Source of the DNA: Stieleria mannarensis
GTDB lineage: Bacteria > Planctomycetota > Planctomycetia > Pirellulales > Pirellulaceae
Direction: 5' to 3'
Length of the DNA stretch: 64,000 nt
Assembly: GCF_014154935.1 (NCBI RefSeq)
Contig: NZ_JACEHH010000027.1
Location: 62,001-126,000, forward strand
In this document: piece after piece, positions 8,477 through 16,408 of the stretch
How the letters are laid out: each line of letters opens with the position of its first letter
How positions within the stretch are numbered: the first letter of the stretch is position 1
Notes under the pieces: model-generated
The model's database searches: none
What the model saw: the letters and a program-made list of their open reading frames with translations, nothing else
What the model was told of the DNA's origin: nothing
Translations under genes and position numbers: made by a program

Positions 8477-8504
8477 AAGGCCTACCTGAGGAAAATCAAC
8501 AAAC

Positions 8505-9791
8505 TCACTTGCCGATGCAGTACAGATGCTCTTCGGTGCGGATAAAGATCTGTCCCTGTGAAAACGCGGGAGTCGCGTTGGTCACACCGTCCAAGTCGTT
8601 CTCGGCAATCGATTCGAATTCTTCCGGGTTGGGCTTAAAGACAATGGTCGTGCCGCGTTGGCTGAGCGCGTAAATGTGCCCGCCGGCCAGCACCATCGAT
8701 GCCCAATGGTCTTTGGCGCGACTCTTCCAACGACTCTCCCCGGTTTCGGCGTCCAGGCATTCCAAGGTTCCGGGCCCAGAGTTAGGACGATAGATGTGGC
8801 GGCCGACCATGACGCCCGTTCCAACGCTGCTGGGGTTTCGTTTCTCGACGTACCACATGCGATTCGATGCGGTGACGTTGCCGGTGCCGCCGAGCCGGAA
8901 ACCCATCGCCGGCCCGCGCAGATCCGCCATGGCGAAACCGATGCCGTCTCCGATCAGCGGTGATGAACTGACCGCGTCGTAACGTGATCCGCTTAGTCCG
9001 TCACACCACCACAGCAGATCGCCGCTCTCGGGATCGTAGCCACACACGCGGGTGCACATCGCACAGATCACTTGCGGCTGTCCGTCGACCTGCGCCACCA
9101 CCGGCGTGCTCCAGGAACCGACGTCGTCGGCATTCTTGTCGCCGGTGTAGGCTTCGTCGGTTTCCCAAAGCGTTTTTCCGCTCGCCAAGTCGATCGCGGT
9201 CAGGAAGACGCGGGCACCCGGGCCGGTTTGTAACAGGACACGGTCTTTGTAGATGATCGGCGACGAACCGTAACCCCAGATGTGTCGAAAGTCACCCAAG
9301 TCGCGCGACCACAGTGGTTGGCCGGAATAGTCGTAGCAGTACAAGCCGGCCGAAGAGTGCCAGACGACGACGCGCTCGCCGTCGGCAGCCGGAGTCGTGC
9401 TGCCGAAGGGGTTTTTGGTATGCGTGGTGTCTTCGCCGAACTCAACCGTCCGTGTCCACAGCAGCGCTGCGTCGTGGCGATCGAAGCACAGCAAGCTGCG
9501 CTGGCGACCGTCTTCGCTGGCACTGGCCAGAAAAACACGATCGCCGGAAACGATCGGGCTGCCGGCTCCTGGGGCGGGCAGGTCGACCTTCCACCTGATG
9601 TTCTGCTCCGGTCCCCAAGTCAATGGATAGTCGTCTCCGTCGGCGACACCATTGCCGGTGGGCCCGCGGAATTGCGGCCAATCTCCTGCACGGGCGGTCG
9701 CGGCCGCCAAGATCATCGCTAGCACCATCGCCAGCGCAGCCAGCGGTCTTGTCACCTCGTCAGCCACTAGGACCCGTTCTAACGCCTTCAT
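8505..9791 (-). CDS. Exported PQQ-like beta-propeller protein, first gene of the redox operon
   Basis: From ATG 9791 the product is 428 residues with a signal peptide (ALAMVLAMILAAATARA) and the propeller opening WPQFRGPTGNG. Blades such as QPLWSRDLGDF, GKTLWETDEAY and GDLLWWCDG follow. The frame extends to 9848, but GGAGAGCG just upstream of 9791 is a reasonable ribosome-binding site and the short start puts the signal peptide at the N-terminus. It is the most upstream gene of the minus-strand redox operon; its 5' side is a 537-base gene-free region that should hold the operon promoter. Confidence 0.85.
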   Translation of the reverse strand: MKALERVLVADEVTRPLAALAMVLAMILAAATARAGDWPQFRGPTGNGVADGDDYPLTWGPEQNIRWKVDLPAPGAGSPIVSGDRVFLASASEDGRQRSLLCFDRHDAALLWTRTVEFGEDTTHTKNPFGSTTPAADGERVVVWHSSAGLYCYDYSGQPLWSRDLGDFRHIWGYGSSPIIYKDRVLLQTGPGARVFLTAIDLASGKTLWETDEAYTGDKNADDVGSWSTPVVAQVDGQPQVICAMCTRVCGYDPESGDLLWWCDGLSGSRYDAVSSSPLIGDGIGFAMADLRGPAMGFRLGGTGNVTASNRMWYVEKRNPSSVGTGVMVGRHIYRPNSGPGTLECLDAETGESRWKSRAKDHWASMVLAGGHIYALSQRGTTIVFKPNPEEFESIAENDLDGVTNATPAFSQGQIFIRTEEHLYCIGK

Positions 9792-10328
9792 CCGCTCGCT
9801 CTCCAAGTGATTCTCGGCGGATCCCCACTGGACCCGCTCCTGTCCCACTGCACTAAAGCACGTCGCGTTCCTACACCGGGAAATCTTGATGTGCGGGGCC
9901 GTCGGCCAGCGAAAAGGTCTGTCTTTGGCCGAAGGATTGTCCAGGGCCGTTCAAATGGTCCCGTTTTTTACGGTGGACCTTGGGCGATGCCCAAGGCGAT
10001 GGGTGTGAACGGCCTTTGGCTGAACGTCTCGCGACGCCAACTGGCCTTCGTGCTCGCAATACGGGGAGCTACCAATGCGATTCTGCGAGGAGTGGGCCGG
10101 CGGAGCGGGCGTCGGCGTGAATCGTCGGCTGAAAAACGCCGGCTTGCAGGCTAAAAAATCTTTACGAAGAGAAAACGGATCGGTGCGGGCGACGCTGACG
10201 CGCGAGACACCGTGTCACGAATTGAAGTTGCACCGCCGATCGGCGTGCGCCAATACGCACGCCGCCGCTTCGTCATCGGGTAGTGGACGAGGCGACGAGT
10301 CCATTCGGACCAACGGCGAGGCGGAATC
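9792..10328. other. Gene-free region upstream of the redox operon
   Basis: No convincing gene is seen on either strand; the short frames here lack family features and coding bias. The region holds a family E repeat (9977-10025) and a related GGCC-rich stretch (9902-9955). It should contain the promoter of the operon running from 9791 to the window start, but no clear -35/-10 pair is recognisable. Confidence 0.55.
9977..10025 (+). repeat. Family E repeat (CCTTGGGC-GAT-GCCCAAGG type)
   Basis: This 49-base element contains a perfect 8-base-pair hairpin, CCTTGGGC/GCCCAAGG around GAT, then GGGTGTGAAC and a second hairpin-like GGCCTTTGGCT. A near-identical element lies in inverted orientation at 47589-47636. 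Confidence 0.88.
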
Positions 10329-11165
10329 CTAATGAAACAAGAACACCGGCAGGTGCGACGCCTCGATCAACTTTTCGGTGAAGGAGCCCATGATGACTTC
10401 GTGGATTCGTGAATGACCACAGGCCCCGGCGACCAACAAGCCGACGTCCAGTTCGGCGGCAAGGTTCAGCAATGCGTGATGGACGTCTGATTCCGACGCG
10501 ATGCTGTGACGTTGGCCGTTGATGCCATGAAGTTCAAGGAAGTCGCAAGCGGGCTGTGCGATCTCTCGGGCCGATGCGGCCGTCGCGGCGGCGGTCACGA
10601 CGTGAACCGTTCTGCCGGCGGCGAGCCCCAAGGTGACGAAGGCGAACAGGGATTGGCCGGCGGGACGGCTGCCGTCATAGGCCACCAACACGTCGTCTCC
10701 CTGGGGCAGCGACAGCGGCACGGTCATCAGCGGACGGGAGCAGCGGCGGAGCACGTTACCGAGAGTGCTGCCGGCGGCCACTTTCGAATCGAACGGCGTT
10801 TCGCGGCCCAGGATCACCAGATCCGCACGCTGCGATTCGGACACGATCTGATCGACCGAATCACCGCTCTTGTCGCAGCACCAGACGGTGAGTTCGGCGT
10901 CCCGGCAACGCTGTCGGAACGCATCCATGTGTTGCCTGACCGCGGCCCGCGCGTGTCGGATTTCTTGCCGCCGATCCGCTTCGAACGTCTCGTCGGCGAC
11001 TCCGTAGATCGCCAGTTCGGTGTCATCATCATCGACGATTTCAACGCCCATCAGCTGGCATCCGTAGCGGTTGGCAAGTTGAATCGAATAGTCAACGGCC
11101 ACATGCCCATTGGCCGAGCCGCAGACACCGACAAGCAAACGTTGCAGATTGGAATCTTGATTCAT
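10329..11165 (-). CDS. Universal stress protein, two tandem UspA domains
   Basis: The 278-residue protein is two UspA-like folds in tandem (about 1-145 and 150-278). The first begins LQRLLVGVCGSANGH and ends near RRCSRPLMTVP. The second begins DVLVAYDGSRPAGQSL and ends LLVAGACGHSRIHEVIMGS, close to the G-x2-G-x9-GS nucleotide-binding signature, followed by HLPVFLFH. Only the second domain keeps that signature clearly. Such proteins are cytosolic and often bind ATP under stress or energy limitation. It is a single-gene unit whose 5' side is the repeat-rich region 11166-11917. The small stress-type membrane genes on the other strand (11918-12619) are a suggestive neighbourhood. Confidence 0.88.
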   Translation of the reverse strand: MNQDSNLQRLLVGVCGSANGHVAVDYSIQLANRYGCQLMGVEIVDDDDTELAIYGVADETFEADRRQEIRHARAAVRQHMDAFRQRCRDAELTVWCCDKSGDSVDQIVSESQRADLVILGRETPFDSKVAAGSTLGNVLRRCSRPLMTVPLSLPQGDDVLVAYDGSRPAGQSLFAFVTLGLAAGRTVHVVTAAATAASAREIAQPACDFLELHGINGQRHSIASESDVHHALLNLAAELDVGLLVAGACGHSRIHEVIMGSFTEKLIEASHLPVFLFH

Positions 11166-11239
11166 CGATCAGCCTTCGGTTTCAAAACGAGAAAGATGAG
11201 GCGCGTCGAAGCAAATGGTGCGCCAGGGCGTGGCAGAAC

Positions 11240-11261
11240 GACCGTCCTAAGCTGGACGGTC
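11240..11261. repeat. Perfect 8-base-pair hairpin, GACCGTCC/GGACGGTC
   Basis: The arms flank the 6-base loop TAAGCT. The right side, AGCTGGACGGTCCCT, recurs at about 40649-40663 upstream of another gene, so it belongs to a dispersed repeat. A CCCTCG/CGAGGG hairpin follows at about 11276-11291. Confidence 0.8.
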
Positions 11262-11404
11262 CCTTTAGGCGAGTCCCCCTCGCTGCGAGGGACGTCGATC
11301 GTAAAAGAGACGGATTTGATCGTAGCGGAAGTCGTCAAGGCATTCGTTTTCAGGGGCGGACGAAACTCTTGACGGCCTGTCGATTGATTCCGATCACACG
11401 TGGG

Positions 11405-11482
11405 ATCAGTCGTTTCGCGCGAGCGTACGGGCCTCAACATGAGCGCGCACTGGCGCCCGTAGGCTCGCGCCAAACGGCTGAT
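11405..11482. repeat. Family D two-ended repeat
   Basis: Two inverted 33-base arms share ATCAG(C/T)CGTTT, a small hairpin and TACGGGC. Read in the same direction, the left arm hairpin is CGC-GCGA-GCG and the right arm hairpin is GGC-GCGA-GCC: the stem changes on both sides while the loop stays the same. A second element of the family is at 42239-42310. Confidence 0.85.
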
Positions 11483-11574
11483 TCAATCAACAAGCCGTTG
11501 ACGAGGTCCGCCACACGATAGATTCAATCGATCTGCGACGTGTTTTAGCGCCGGCGGCGGATTCGCAACGCGGG

Positions 11575-11626
11575 CTCTCTCTGGCGTTTGCTTGCTGCGC
11601 AAACGCCGACTCTCCCAGAGAGAGAG
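11575..11626. repeat. Inverted repeat CTCTCTCT-GGCGTTTGC / GCAAACGCC-AGAGAGAG
   Basis: A perfect 9-base inner stem (GGCGTTTGC/GCAAACGCC) and CT/AG-rich outer arms enclose a 7-base loop, with a short bulge on the right side. There is no T-run, so it is not an obvious intrinsic terminator; it looks like another dispersed intergenic element. Confidence 0.8.
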
Positions 11627-11688
11627 AATTGAAATGGGTTACCAAATGCTGCAGTAAGACAATCGATGTCCCTAGCAGCGACCATGAG

Positions 11689-11714
11689 CGGCTAACCCCT
11701 GAACACCAGCATTC
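11689..11714 (-). repeat. Half of a family C repeat
   Basis: On the minus strand it reads GCTGGTGTTCAGGGGTTAGCCGC, close to the right arm at 24119-24145. The matching left arm is not visible here. Confidence 0.6.
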
Positions 11715-11917
11715 ACACCCACTTTCTGCTCGGTTCTCGACCACGCTGGATTCTTGGCATCCAACGCAATCCGTTTGAAATCGTGATTTACGGGGTTTTA
11801 GCGGTCGACCCGCGATGCAATCGCATTTGGCACGGCAATCGCGATGAGGGGCAAGCACTCGCCGAGTGGTGAAGTGCACCGCTGCGAACGACTGAGATTC
11901 AAACCGTGGAGATTGCC

Positions 11918-12085
11918 ATGTTGGGCTGGGCTTTAACTTTCTTGATCATCGCACTGATCGCCGGCGTCCTGGGCTTCGGGGTCATCGCGGGAACTGCGGC
12001 GACGATCGCAAAGATCCTGTTCGTCGTGTTCTTGGTGTTGTTCATCATCGGATTGATCATGGGGCGACGTGGCCCGGCGGTTTAA
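11918..12085 (+). CDS. DUF1328 (YtjA-type) small membrane protein
   Basis: This 55-residue protein starts [20 protein letters not shown], continues with a [15 protein letters not shown] segment and a second hydrophobic helix, and ends MGRRGPAV. Length, the two-helix layout and the GFGVIAG...AKILF motif match the DUF1328 family of small inner-membrane proteins, often linked to general stress in proteobacteria. GGAG at 11908-11911 gives a well-spaced ribosome-binding site. It is the first of three small genes in the same orientation (11918-12619). Its molecular role is unknown. Confidence 0.9.
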   Translation: MLGWALTFLIIALIAGVLGFGVIAGTAATIAKILFVVFLVLFIIGLIMGRRGPAV

Positions 12086-12153
12086 CTCCGTTTCCATTTT
12101 GATAACCGCCAACTGCTATTTCCAGATGCGTTTCGGGTAATCGAGGCCCAATC

Positions 12154-12330
12154 ATGAGAACGATTCACGACATTTACCTGTTCGTCCTGGCGTCCCTGAT
12201 CGCGCTCGTCGCCAGTGTCTCGGGCTGCCAGCGGAAAGAAACGGTCCTGGATGTCGACACGCCCCGAGGCGGACTTGAAATCCAAAGGGACCGTGACGGT
12301 GGGAACGTCAGCATCCAGGTTGGCGAGTGA
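12154..12330 (+). CDS. Small lipoprotein, function unknown
   Basis: A 58-residue protein with an N-terminal signal (YLFVLASLIALVASVSGC) ending in a lipobox-like SVSGC, then a short polar tail (KETVLDVDTPRGGLEIQRD) rich in charged residues. GAGG at 12143-12146 is suitably spaced from the ATG. It lies 68 bases after the DUF1328 gene and 52 bases before the next small membrane gene. I do not recognise the mature domain; it may be too short to fold alone and could bind a partner or a surface. Confidence 0.8.
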   Translation: MRTIHDIYLFVLASLIALVASVSGCQRKETVLDVDTPRGGLEIQRDRDGGNVSIQVGE

Positions 12331-12382
12331 GTCGTGCGAATCGATCGGTCGGTGAACTCTTGAATGCGTAGGGAGATTTGTG

Positions 12383-12619
12383 ATGCGTGCTGTGATTGGA
12401 ATTGTCGTTTTGCTGTTGGTGCTTGCCTGGGTCGGCTGGGTTCAATTTAGTTCTCCCGATGGCGACCCAACGCTTCGTGTGGATTCGGATAAGGTCCGCC
12501 AAGACACGGCCGAAATCGTGGAGAAATCGAAGCACGTGGTCGAACGCGCTGCCGAGGAAATCGATGAGAACCTGGAGTCGGAACCGGAATTCGAAACGGA
12601 GCCGGAGCCGGAGACATAA
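12383..12619 (+). CDS. Small single-helix membrane protein with acidic tail
   Basis: From ATG 12383 (a GTG in frame lies directly before it at 12380) the product is 78 residues: an N-terminal helix (AVIGIVVLLLVLAWVGWVQF), then a highly charged tail with heptad-like spacing (KVRQDTAEIVEKSKHVVERA) and a run of Glu/Pro/Thr (EFETEPEPET). GGGAGA at 12371-12376 is a good ribosome-binding site for the ATG. The tail probably forms a helix outside or inside the membrane. No family recognised. Confidence 0.8.
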   Translation: MRAVIGIVVLLLVLAWVGWVQFSSPDGDPTLRVDSDKVRQDTAEIVEKSKHVVERAAEEIDENLESEPEFETEPEPET

Positions 12620-12660
12620 CTGGAAGCCGTTGAACCCTGGTCGTCACATCGCCACGTTGA

Positions 12661-12725
12661 CGTAGCTACGCTTGCCAAAGCGTGGTGGGCGAGGGGGGAA
12701 CCACCTTCTGGCGAAGGCAGCTGCG
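12661..12725. repeat. Family A two-ended hairpin repeat
   Basis: A direct copy at 12661-12685 (CGTAGCT, stem ACGCTT, loop GCCA, stem AAGCGT) is followed by an inverted copy at 12701-12725 (on its own strand stem CCTTC, loop GCCA, stem GAAGG). It lies in the 237-base gap after the small membrane gene. Downstream, GGCGCTGTCCA at about 12774-12784 matches part of the terminal repeat of the element at 60259-60372. Confidence 0.9.
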
Positions 12726-12856
12726 TTCACACGGCATTTCACGAGGTTTCTGTTTTAAGTGGCGCTTTAAAATGGCGCTGTCCAACTCGTCGGGCGAGCA
12801 ACGCACCAACATTTACCATCCCTATCCCAAATAAACTTTTCTATCGGAGGCTCCCG

Positions 12857-13435
12857 ATGAACTTTTCCATTCGCATGTTTGCATTCTTACTGCTCGGCTC
12901 ACTGTTTGCCGTCCCTGTGGCAGCCGCGGCCGACAAATCGGCAGAAGAAGAAGCGACATCGAGCAAGCCCGCTGCAGAGAGCACGACGGAGACAATCACC
13001 GATAAATTGCAAGGCCGCTGGGAAGTGGTCGAAGGCGTCAATCAAGGCCGGCCGCTGACCGAAGCTGAAGTGGCCGGCACCTACGTGACGATCACGATCA
13101 ATCGGATCGTCACTTATGATCGCGATGATCGACAACGGTTTCGCGCGGTGTTCCGAGTCGATTCGTCGACCGACCCGGTGCAGATCACGATGACGTCGGT
13201 GCCGAAGCTGGCAAGACCCAGTACGCTCGATCCGCCGCCCAAGCCCGACAAGGCTGTCGCGCCAGGAATCCTGCGGTTTGATAACGAGCATCAATGGACA
13301 TTGTGTTACGCCATCGGCGACTCAAAGCGTCCGACCGAATTCGAATCGCCCAAAGGCAGCAAGAACATGCTGATGACACTTCGACGTCGACCGGGCGACC
13401 CGGTGCCGGATGTGCGGGCCACCGACCCGAAGTAG
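12857..13435 (+). CDS. Secreted TIGR03067-family protein
   Basis: The 192-residue protein has a clear signal peptide (MFAFLLLGSLFAVPVAAAA), an acidic linker and then the core LQGRWEVVEGVNQGRPLTEAEV, characteristic of the TIGR03067 family abundant in planctomycetes. The ending GSKNMLMTLRRRPGD matches the conserved C-terminal strand. The fold is thought to be lipocalin-like. GGAGG at 12846-12850 is a strong ribosome-binding site 6 bases before ATG. The family has no experimentally established function known to me. Confidence 0.87.
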   Translation: MNFSIRMFAFLLLGSLFAVPVAAAADKSAEEEATSSKPAAESTTETITDKLQGRWEVVEGVNQGRPLTEAEVAGTYVTITINRIVTYDRDDRQRFRAVFRVDSSTDPVQITMTSVPKLARPSTLDPPPKPDKAVAPGILRFDNEHQWTLCYAIGDSKRPTEFESPKGSKNMLMTLRRRPGDPVPDVRATDPK

Positions 13436-13454
13436 GGCCGGGGATGCAGCTACC

Positions 13455-13528
13455 GTTGATGTCTAGCCTTTAGGCGATTCCCGGTCGTAGCCGGCGATGG
13501 TGGGCGGGTAAAGCTTGCACACCAACAC
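13455..13528. repeat. Family C two-ended repeat
   Basis: The left arm contains a GCC-TTTA-GGC hairpin after GATGTCTA. The right arm, read on the minus strand, is GTTGGTGTGCAAGC. It lies between the TIGR03067 gene and mgtC. Related copies are at 24068-24145 and 56244-56270. Confidence 0.7.
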
Positions 13529-13595
13529 TTTTGCCTGCCCCATTGGGGCCGACAGGGTAGACCGACCTCGGCCGCAACGTTCGAGGGGAAAACTG

Positions 13596-14072
13596 ATGCT
13601 CGATCTAATTGACTTTGAAAATCTTCGAGCGATTGCCATTGCAGCCGGCTGCGGCGCGGCACTGGGGATCGAACGCGAGATCGCGGGCAAGCCGGCGGGG
13701 ATTCGGACCCACATTTTTGTCTGTGCCGGGTCGGCGCTGATGATGATCCTGGGACAAGAAGTGGTGCAGCAGTTCCAGCAGCAGGAGGCGGACTCGTTGA
13801 TCAATGCGGATCCGATACGGATTCTGCAAGCGATCGTCGTTGGGATCAGCTTTCTGGGCGCCGGCACGATTGTGCATGAACGCGATGCAGGCGTCGAAGG
13901 CTTGACCACGGCGGCGACGATTTATTTGACCGCTGGGATCGGCGTCGCGGCGGCGGTGGGGCGCGTGGGGTTGGCGTTGACCGTGACCGTTTTTGCCGTC
14001 GCGGTTTTGGTGCTGATCGGTTTCGTGGAGCATCGGATTGCGGTGTTCAATGGGGATCGGGAGAAAGAATGA
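13596..14072 (+). CDS. mgtC: MgtC/SapB family membrane protein
   Basis: A 158-residue protein with four to five hydrophobic segments and the MgtC core: AAGCGAALGIEREIAGKPAG, then IRTHIFVCAGSALMMIL, then ILQAIVVGISFLGAGTIV. These correspond to the family's GxLIGxERE, GLRTH and GxGFLGAG motifs. The longer frame from 13515 runs through the family C repeat; GAGGGG at 13584-13589 supports ATG 13596. MgtC proteins sit in the inner membrane and are linked to magnesium limitation and to control of the F1Fo ATPase in pathogens. The next gene starts 21 bases later, so they may be co-transcribed. Confidence 0.88.
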   Translation: MLDLIDFENLRAIAIAAGCGAALGIEREIAGKPAGIRTHIFVCAGSALMMILGQEVVQQFQQQEADSLINADPIRILQAIVVGISFLGAGTIVHERDAGVEGLTTAATIYLTAGIGVAAAVGRVGLALTVTVFAVAVLVLIGFVEHRIAVFNGDREKE

Positions 14073-14093
14073 TGTTTTTTGCGGGACCGCAAC

Positions 14094-14945
14094 ATGGCAA
14101 CTGATTTAGTGATCGCGATCGCAGTCATGACGATCGTCAGTGCCGTGTGTGGTTGGATTGCCGCTCGCCTCGCCTACTCGGATCGGGGACAATGGAACAT
14201 CGCGTTTCTTGCCGTCGCGGTGTTGTCGACGGTTTTCTTCTTGTTCTATGGCTCGGGGCAGCTGTTCTGGGCACGCCTCGTTCCGTTATCGGCTGCCATC
14301 ATCTACACCAATCTATCGGCCATCTTTGCGGCTCTGGCCGCGGGATGGGCTTGGCGAGTACCCGAGACGCCGGCATGGCGACGCGGGTTGTTGGTCGCGG
14401 CGTTGGGGGCTGGGGCGATGATGGCGATCACTTGGCCTCTGCTCTCGATCGCAGTGCGTCCACCACCGGCCGGCGGCGACCACTGGGAAAACGGCGTCGC
14501 GCTGCAAACATCATGGGCAACGTGCAGCCCTGCGGCGGCCGCGACCCTGTTTCGCGCCGAAGGCATCCCGGTGAGCGAGGCGGAGATGATTCCGCTTTGT
14601 CTGACCGACGCCAGCGGCACGCCGACGCTGGGGGTGTATCGCGGGATCAAACAGATCGCCGATCGAAACGCGCGTGAAGTGGTTTTGGTCGGGGGGACGG
14701 GCGACGATTTGATCGCAGAGGACGACTGGCCGGTGTTGTTGGCAGTCGAGTTGCCTTATGGAGTCGACGACCGGCGATACGTGGATCAATGGGGGTGGAT
14801 CCCCGGGATGGGACACTCCGTCGTTGCGCTCGGGACGACTCCCGCCGGCGACCTTCTGATCGGCGATCCGTCCGTCGGACTTGAATTATGGACCGAAGCG
14901 GACCTGCGAGTGTTGTGGCACGGCGCGGGGATTCGCGTAAAGTAA
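14094..14945 (+). CDS. Membrane protein with C39-like cysteine peptidase domain
   Basis: The 283-residue protein has four hydrophobic segments in residues 1-122, then a domain with a C39-like layout: Q138 and C144 in ALQTSWATCSPAAAATLFR, H241 in GMGHSVVALG and D258 in LIGDPSVG. The order and spacing of Q, C, H and D match papain-like C39 peptidases, which cut leaders from bacteriocins or quorum peptides when fused to ABC exporters. Here the fusion is to a small membrane domain rather than a transporter. I start at ATG 14094; an in-frame TTG lies at 14079. It follows mgtC closely. Substrate unknown. Confidence 0.75.
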   Translation: MATDLVIAIAVMTIVSAVCGWIAARLAYSDRGQWNIAFLAVAVLSTVFFLFYGSGQLFWARLVPLSAAIIYTNLSAIFAALAAGWAWRVPETPAWRRGLLVAALGAGAMMAITWPLLSIAVRPPPAGGDHWENGVALQTSWATCSPAAAATLFRAEGIPVSEAEMIPLCLTDASGTPTLGVYRGIKQIADRNAREVVLVGGTGDDLIAEDDWPVLLAVELPYGVDDRRYVDQWGWIPGMGHSVVALGTTPAGDLLIGDPSVGLELWTEADLRVLWHGAGIRVK

Positions 14946-14981
14946 AGATTTGAAAGACCAACCGAAAACGACGCAAAAAGT

Positions 14982-16352
14982 ATGACCATCGCAAGTATCA
15001 ATCCGGCGACCAATGAAACGCTGCAGGAATTCGAACCGCTCGCCAAGGACGACGTGATCGACGCGATCGAAGTCGCCCACCGAGCGTATCAAGACTGGCG
15101 ACGGGAGTCGTTCGCGACGCGCAAACGTTGTCTCGTGAAGTTTGCCGAATTGTTGCGGGCCGAGGCGGACCAACTCTCCCGAACGATCACGCTGGACATG
15201 GGAAAGCGGATCGCCGAAAGCCAATATGAGATCGATTATTGCGCCAAAATCGCTGAGTTTTACGCCAACGGTGCGGAGCGATTTTTGGCCGACCAGCCGA
15301 TGGACGTCGATGGCGTCGACGCGTACATCCACTACGAACCGCTGGGCGTCGTGATGGGCGTGATGCCGTGGAATTTTCCGTTCTATCAAGTCGTCCGCTT
15401 CGCCGCGCCGAACATCATGGCCGGCAACACGGTGATGATCAAACACGCCAGCAACGTTCCTCAGTGCGCCCGGGCGGTCGAATCCTTGTTCCATCGTTGC
15501 GGGCTACCCGACGGTGTGTACACGAACCTGTTCATCCCGTCGGAGTTTGTTGAAACGATCATCGCGGACCGCCGCGTTCAAGGTGTTTCGCTGACCGGCA
15601 GCGAACCGGCCGGTGCGGCAGTGGCCTCACTGGCCGGCAAACACCTCAAACGCAGCGTGTTGGAATTGGGCGGCAACGACCCGTTCATCGTGCTCGAAGA
15701 CGCCGACTTGGATCACGTCGTCGAGCAGGCCGTCAAGGGCCGGATCGTCAACGCCGGCCAATCCTGTGTGGCGTCCAAACGGTTCATCGTCGTCGAAGCC
15801 GTCGCCGATCGATTCCTGACCGGATTCAAGGAGCAACTGTCGGCGTTAAAAATGGGTGACCCGCTGGACGAAGCGACGACGCTGGCACCGCTGTCGACCG
15901 AGGGTGCCGCCGAAAAGTTACTGGAACAAGTCCAAGCCACGGTCAATGCCGGCGCAACGGTGTTGTTGGGAGGCGATCGGCCGGACCGCGAGGGAGCCTA
16001 CTTCAATCCGACCGTGCTGACCGACGTGACGGCTGACATGCCCACGTTTGACCAAGAGTTGTTCGGCCCGGTCGCAACCGTGTACGTCGTCAAAGACGAG
16101 GCCGCGGCGATCGAGTTGGCCAATCACTCGTCTTACGGTCTGGGCGGATGTGTCTTTACCGCTGACGTCGATCGTGGACGTCGGGTGGCCGAACAGGTCG
16201 AATCCGGCATGGTGTTTGTCAATCAACCGACTCGGTCGCAAGCCGAGTTGCCCTTTGGCGGAATCAAAAACAGCGGCTACGGCCGCGAACTGTCCCACTT
16301 GGGCATTCTGGAATTCGTCAACAAAAAACTGATTCACCTCGGTTCTGTCTGA
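14982..16352 (+). CDS. gabD: NAD(P)-dependent succinate-semialdehyde-type aldehyde dehydrogenase
   Basis: A 456-residue aldehyde dehydrogenase with the cofactor-binding PWNFPFYQ, the catalytic glutamate in KRSVLELGGNDPFIV, the catalytic cysteine in NAGQSCVASKRF and the C-terminal LPFGGIKNSGYGREL. The length (near 456) and the N-terminal SINPATNETLQEF resemble short GabD-type enzymes (YneI/Sad group), which oxidise succinate semialdehyde to succinate. The exact aldehyde cannot be fixed by reading. It starts 36 bases after the C39-like gene and is followed 56 bases later by a CurA-type reductase. Confidence 0.9.
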   Translation: MTIASINPATNETLQEFEPLAKDDVIDAIEVAHRAYQDWRRESFATRKRCLVKFAELLRAEADQLSRTITLDMGKRIAESQYEIDYCAKIAEFYANGAERFLADQPMDVDGVDAYIHYEPLGVVMGVMPWNFPFYQVVRFAAPNIMAGNTVMIKHASNVPQCARAVESLFHRCGLPDGVYTNLFIPSEFVETIIADRRVQGVSLTGSEPAGAAVASLAGKHLKRSVLELGGNDPFIVLEDADLDHVVEQAVKGRIVNAGQSCVASKRFIVVEAVADRFLTGFKEQLSALKMGDPLDEATTLAPLSTEGAAEKLLEQVQATVNAGATVLLGGDRPDREGAYFNPTVLTDVTADMPTFDQELFGPVATVYVVKDEAAAIELANHSSYGLGGCVFTADVDRGRRVAEQVESGMVFVNQPTRSQAELPFGGIKNSGYGRELSHLGILEFVNKKLIHLGSV

Positions 16353-16408
16353 AATGTCACCGCGAGCTAAAAACTTTCAGGAGTGAAGGTCACGGGCCTG
16401 AATCCAAC

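Larger units (their letters stand above)
11166..11917. other. Repeat-rich intergenic region between divergent genes
   Basis: About 750 bases without a convincing gene, between the UspA gene (minus) and the DUF1328 gene (plus). A 130-codon minus-strand frame at 11487-11879 is low-complexity and reads through repeats, so I reject it. Structured elements fill the region: a GACCGTCC/GGACGGTC hairpin (11240-11261), a degenerate CGTAGC repeat (11321-11346), a family D pair (11405-11482), a long inverted repeat (11575-11626) and half of a family C unit (11689-11714). Confidence 0.6.

Noticed and set aside
1634..9791. Quinoprotein alcohol or glucose dehydrogenase identity for the PQQ-like propellers
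   Set aside because: The proteins lack the PQQ-binding and catalytic signatures of true quinoproteins and have the BamB-like planctomycete layout, so only the fold is claimed.
11487..11879. A 130-codon minus-strand frame in the repeat region
   Set aside because: It runs through the CT-rich inverted repeat at 11575-11626, is low-complexity, and shows no family, signal or ribosome-binding site.
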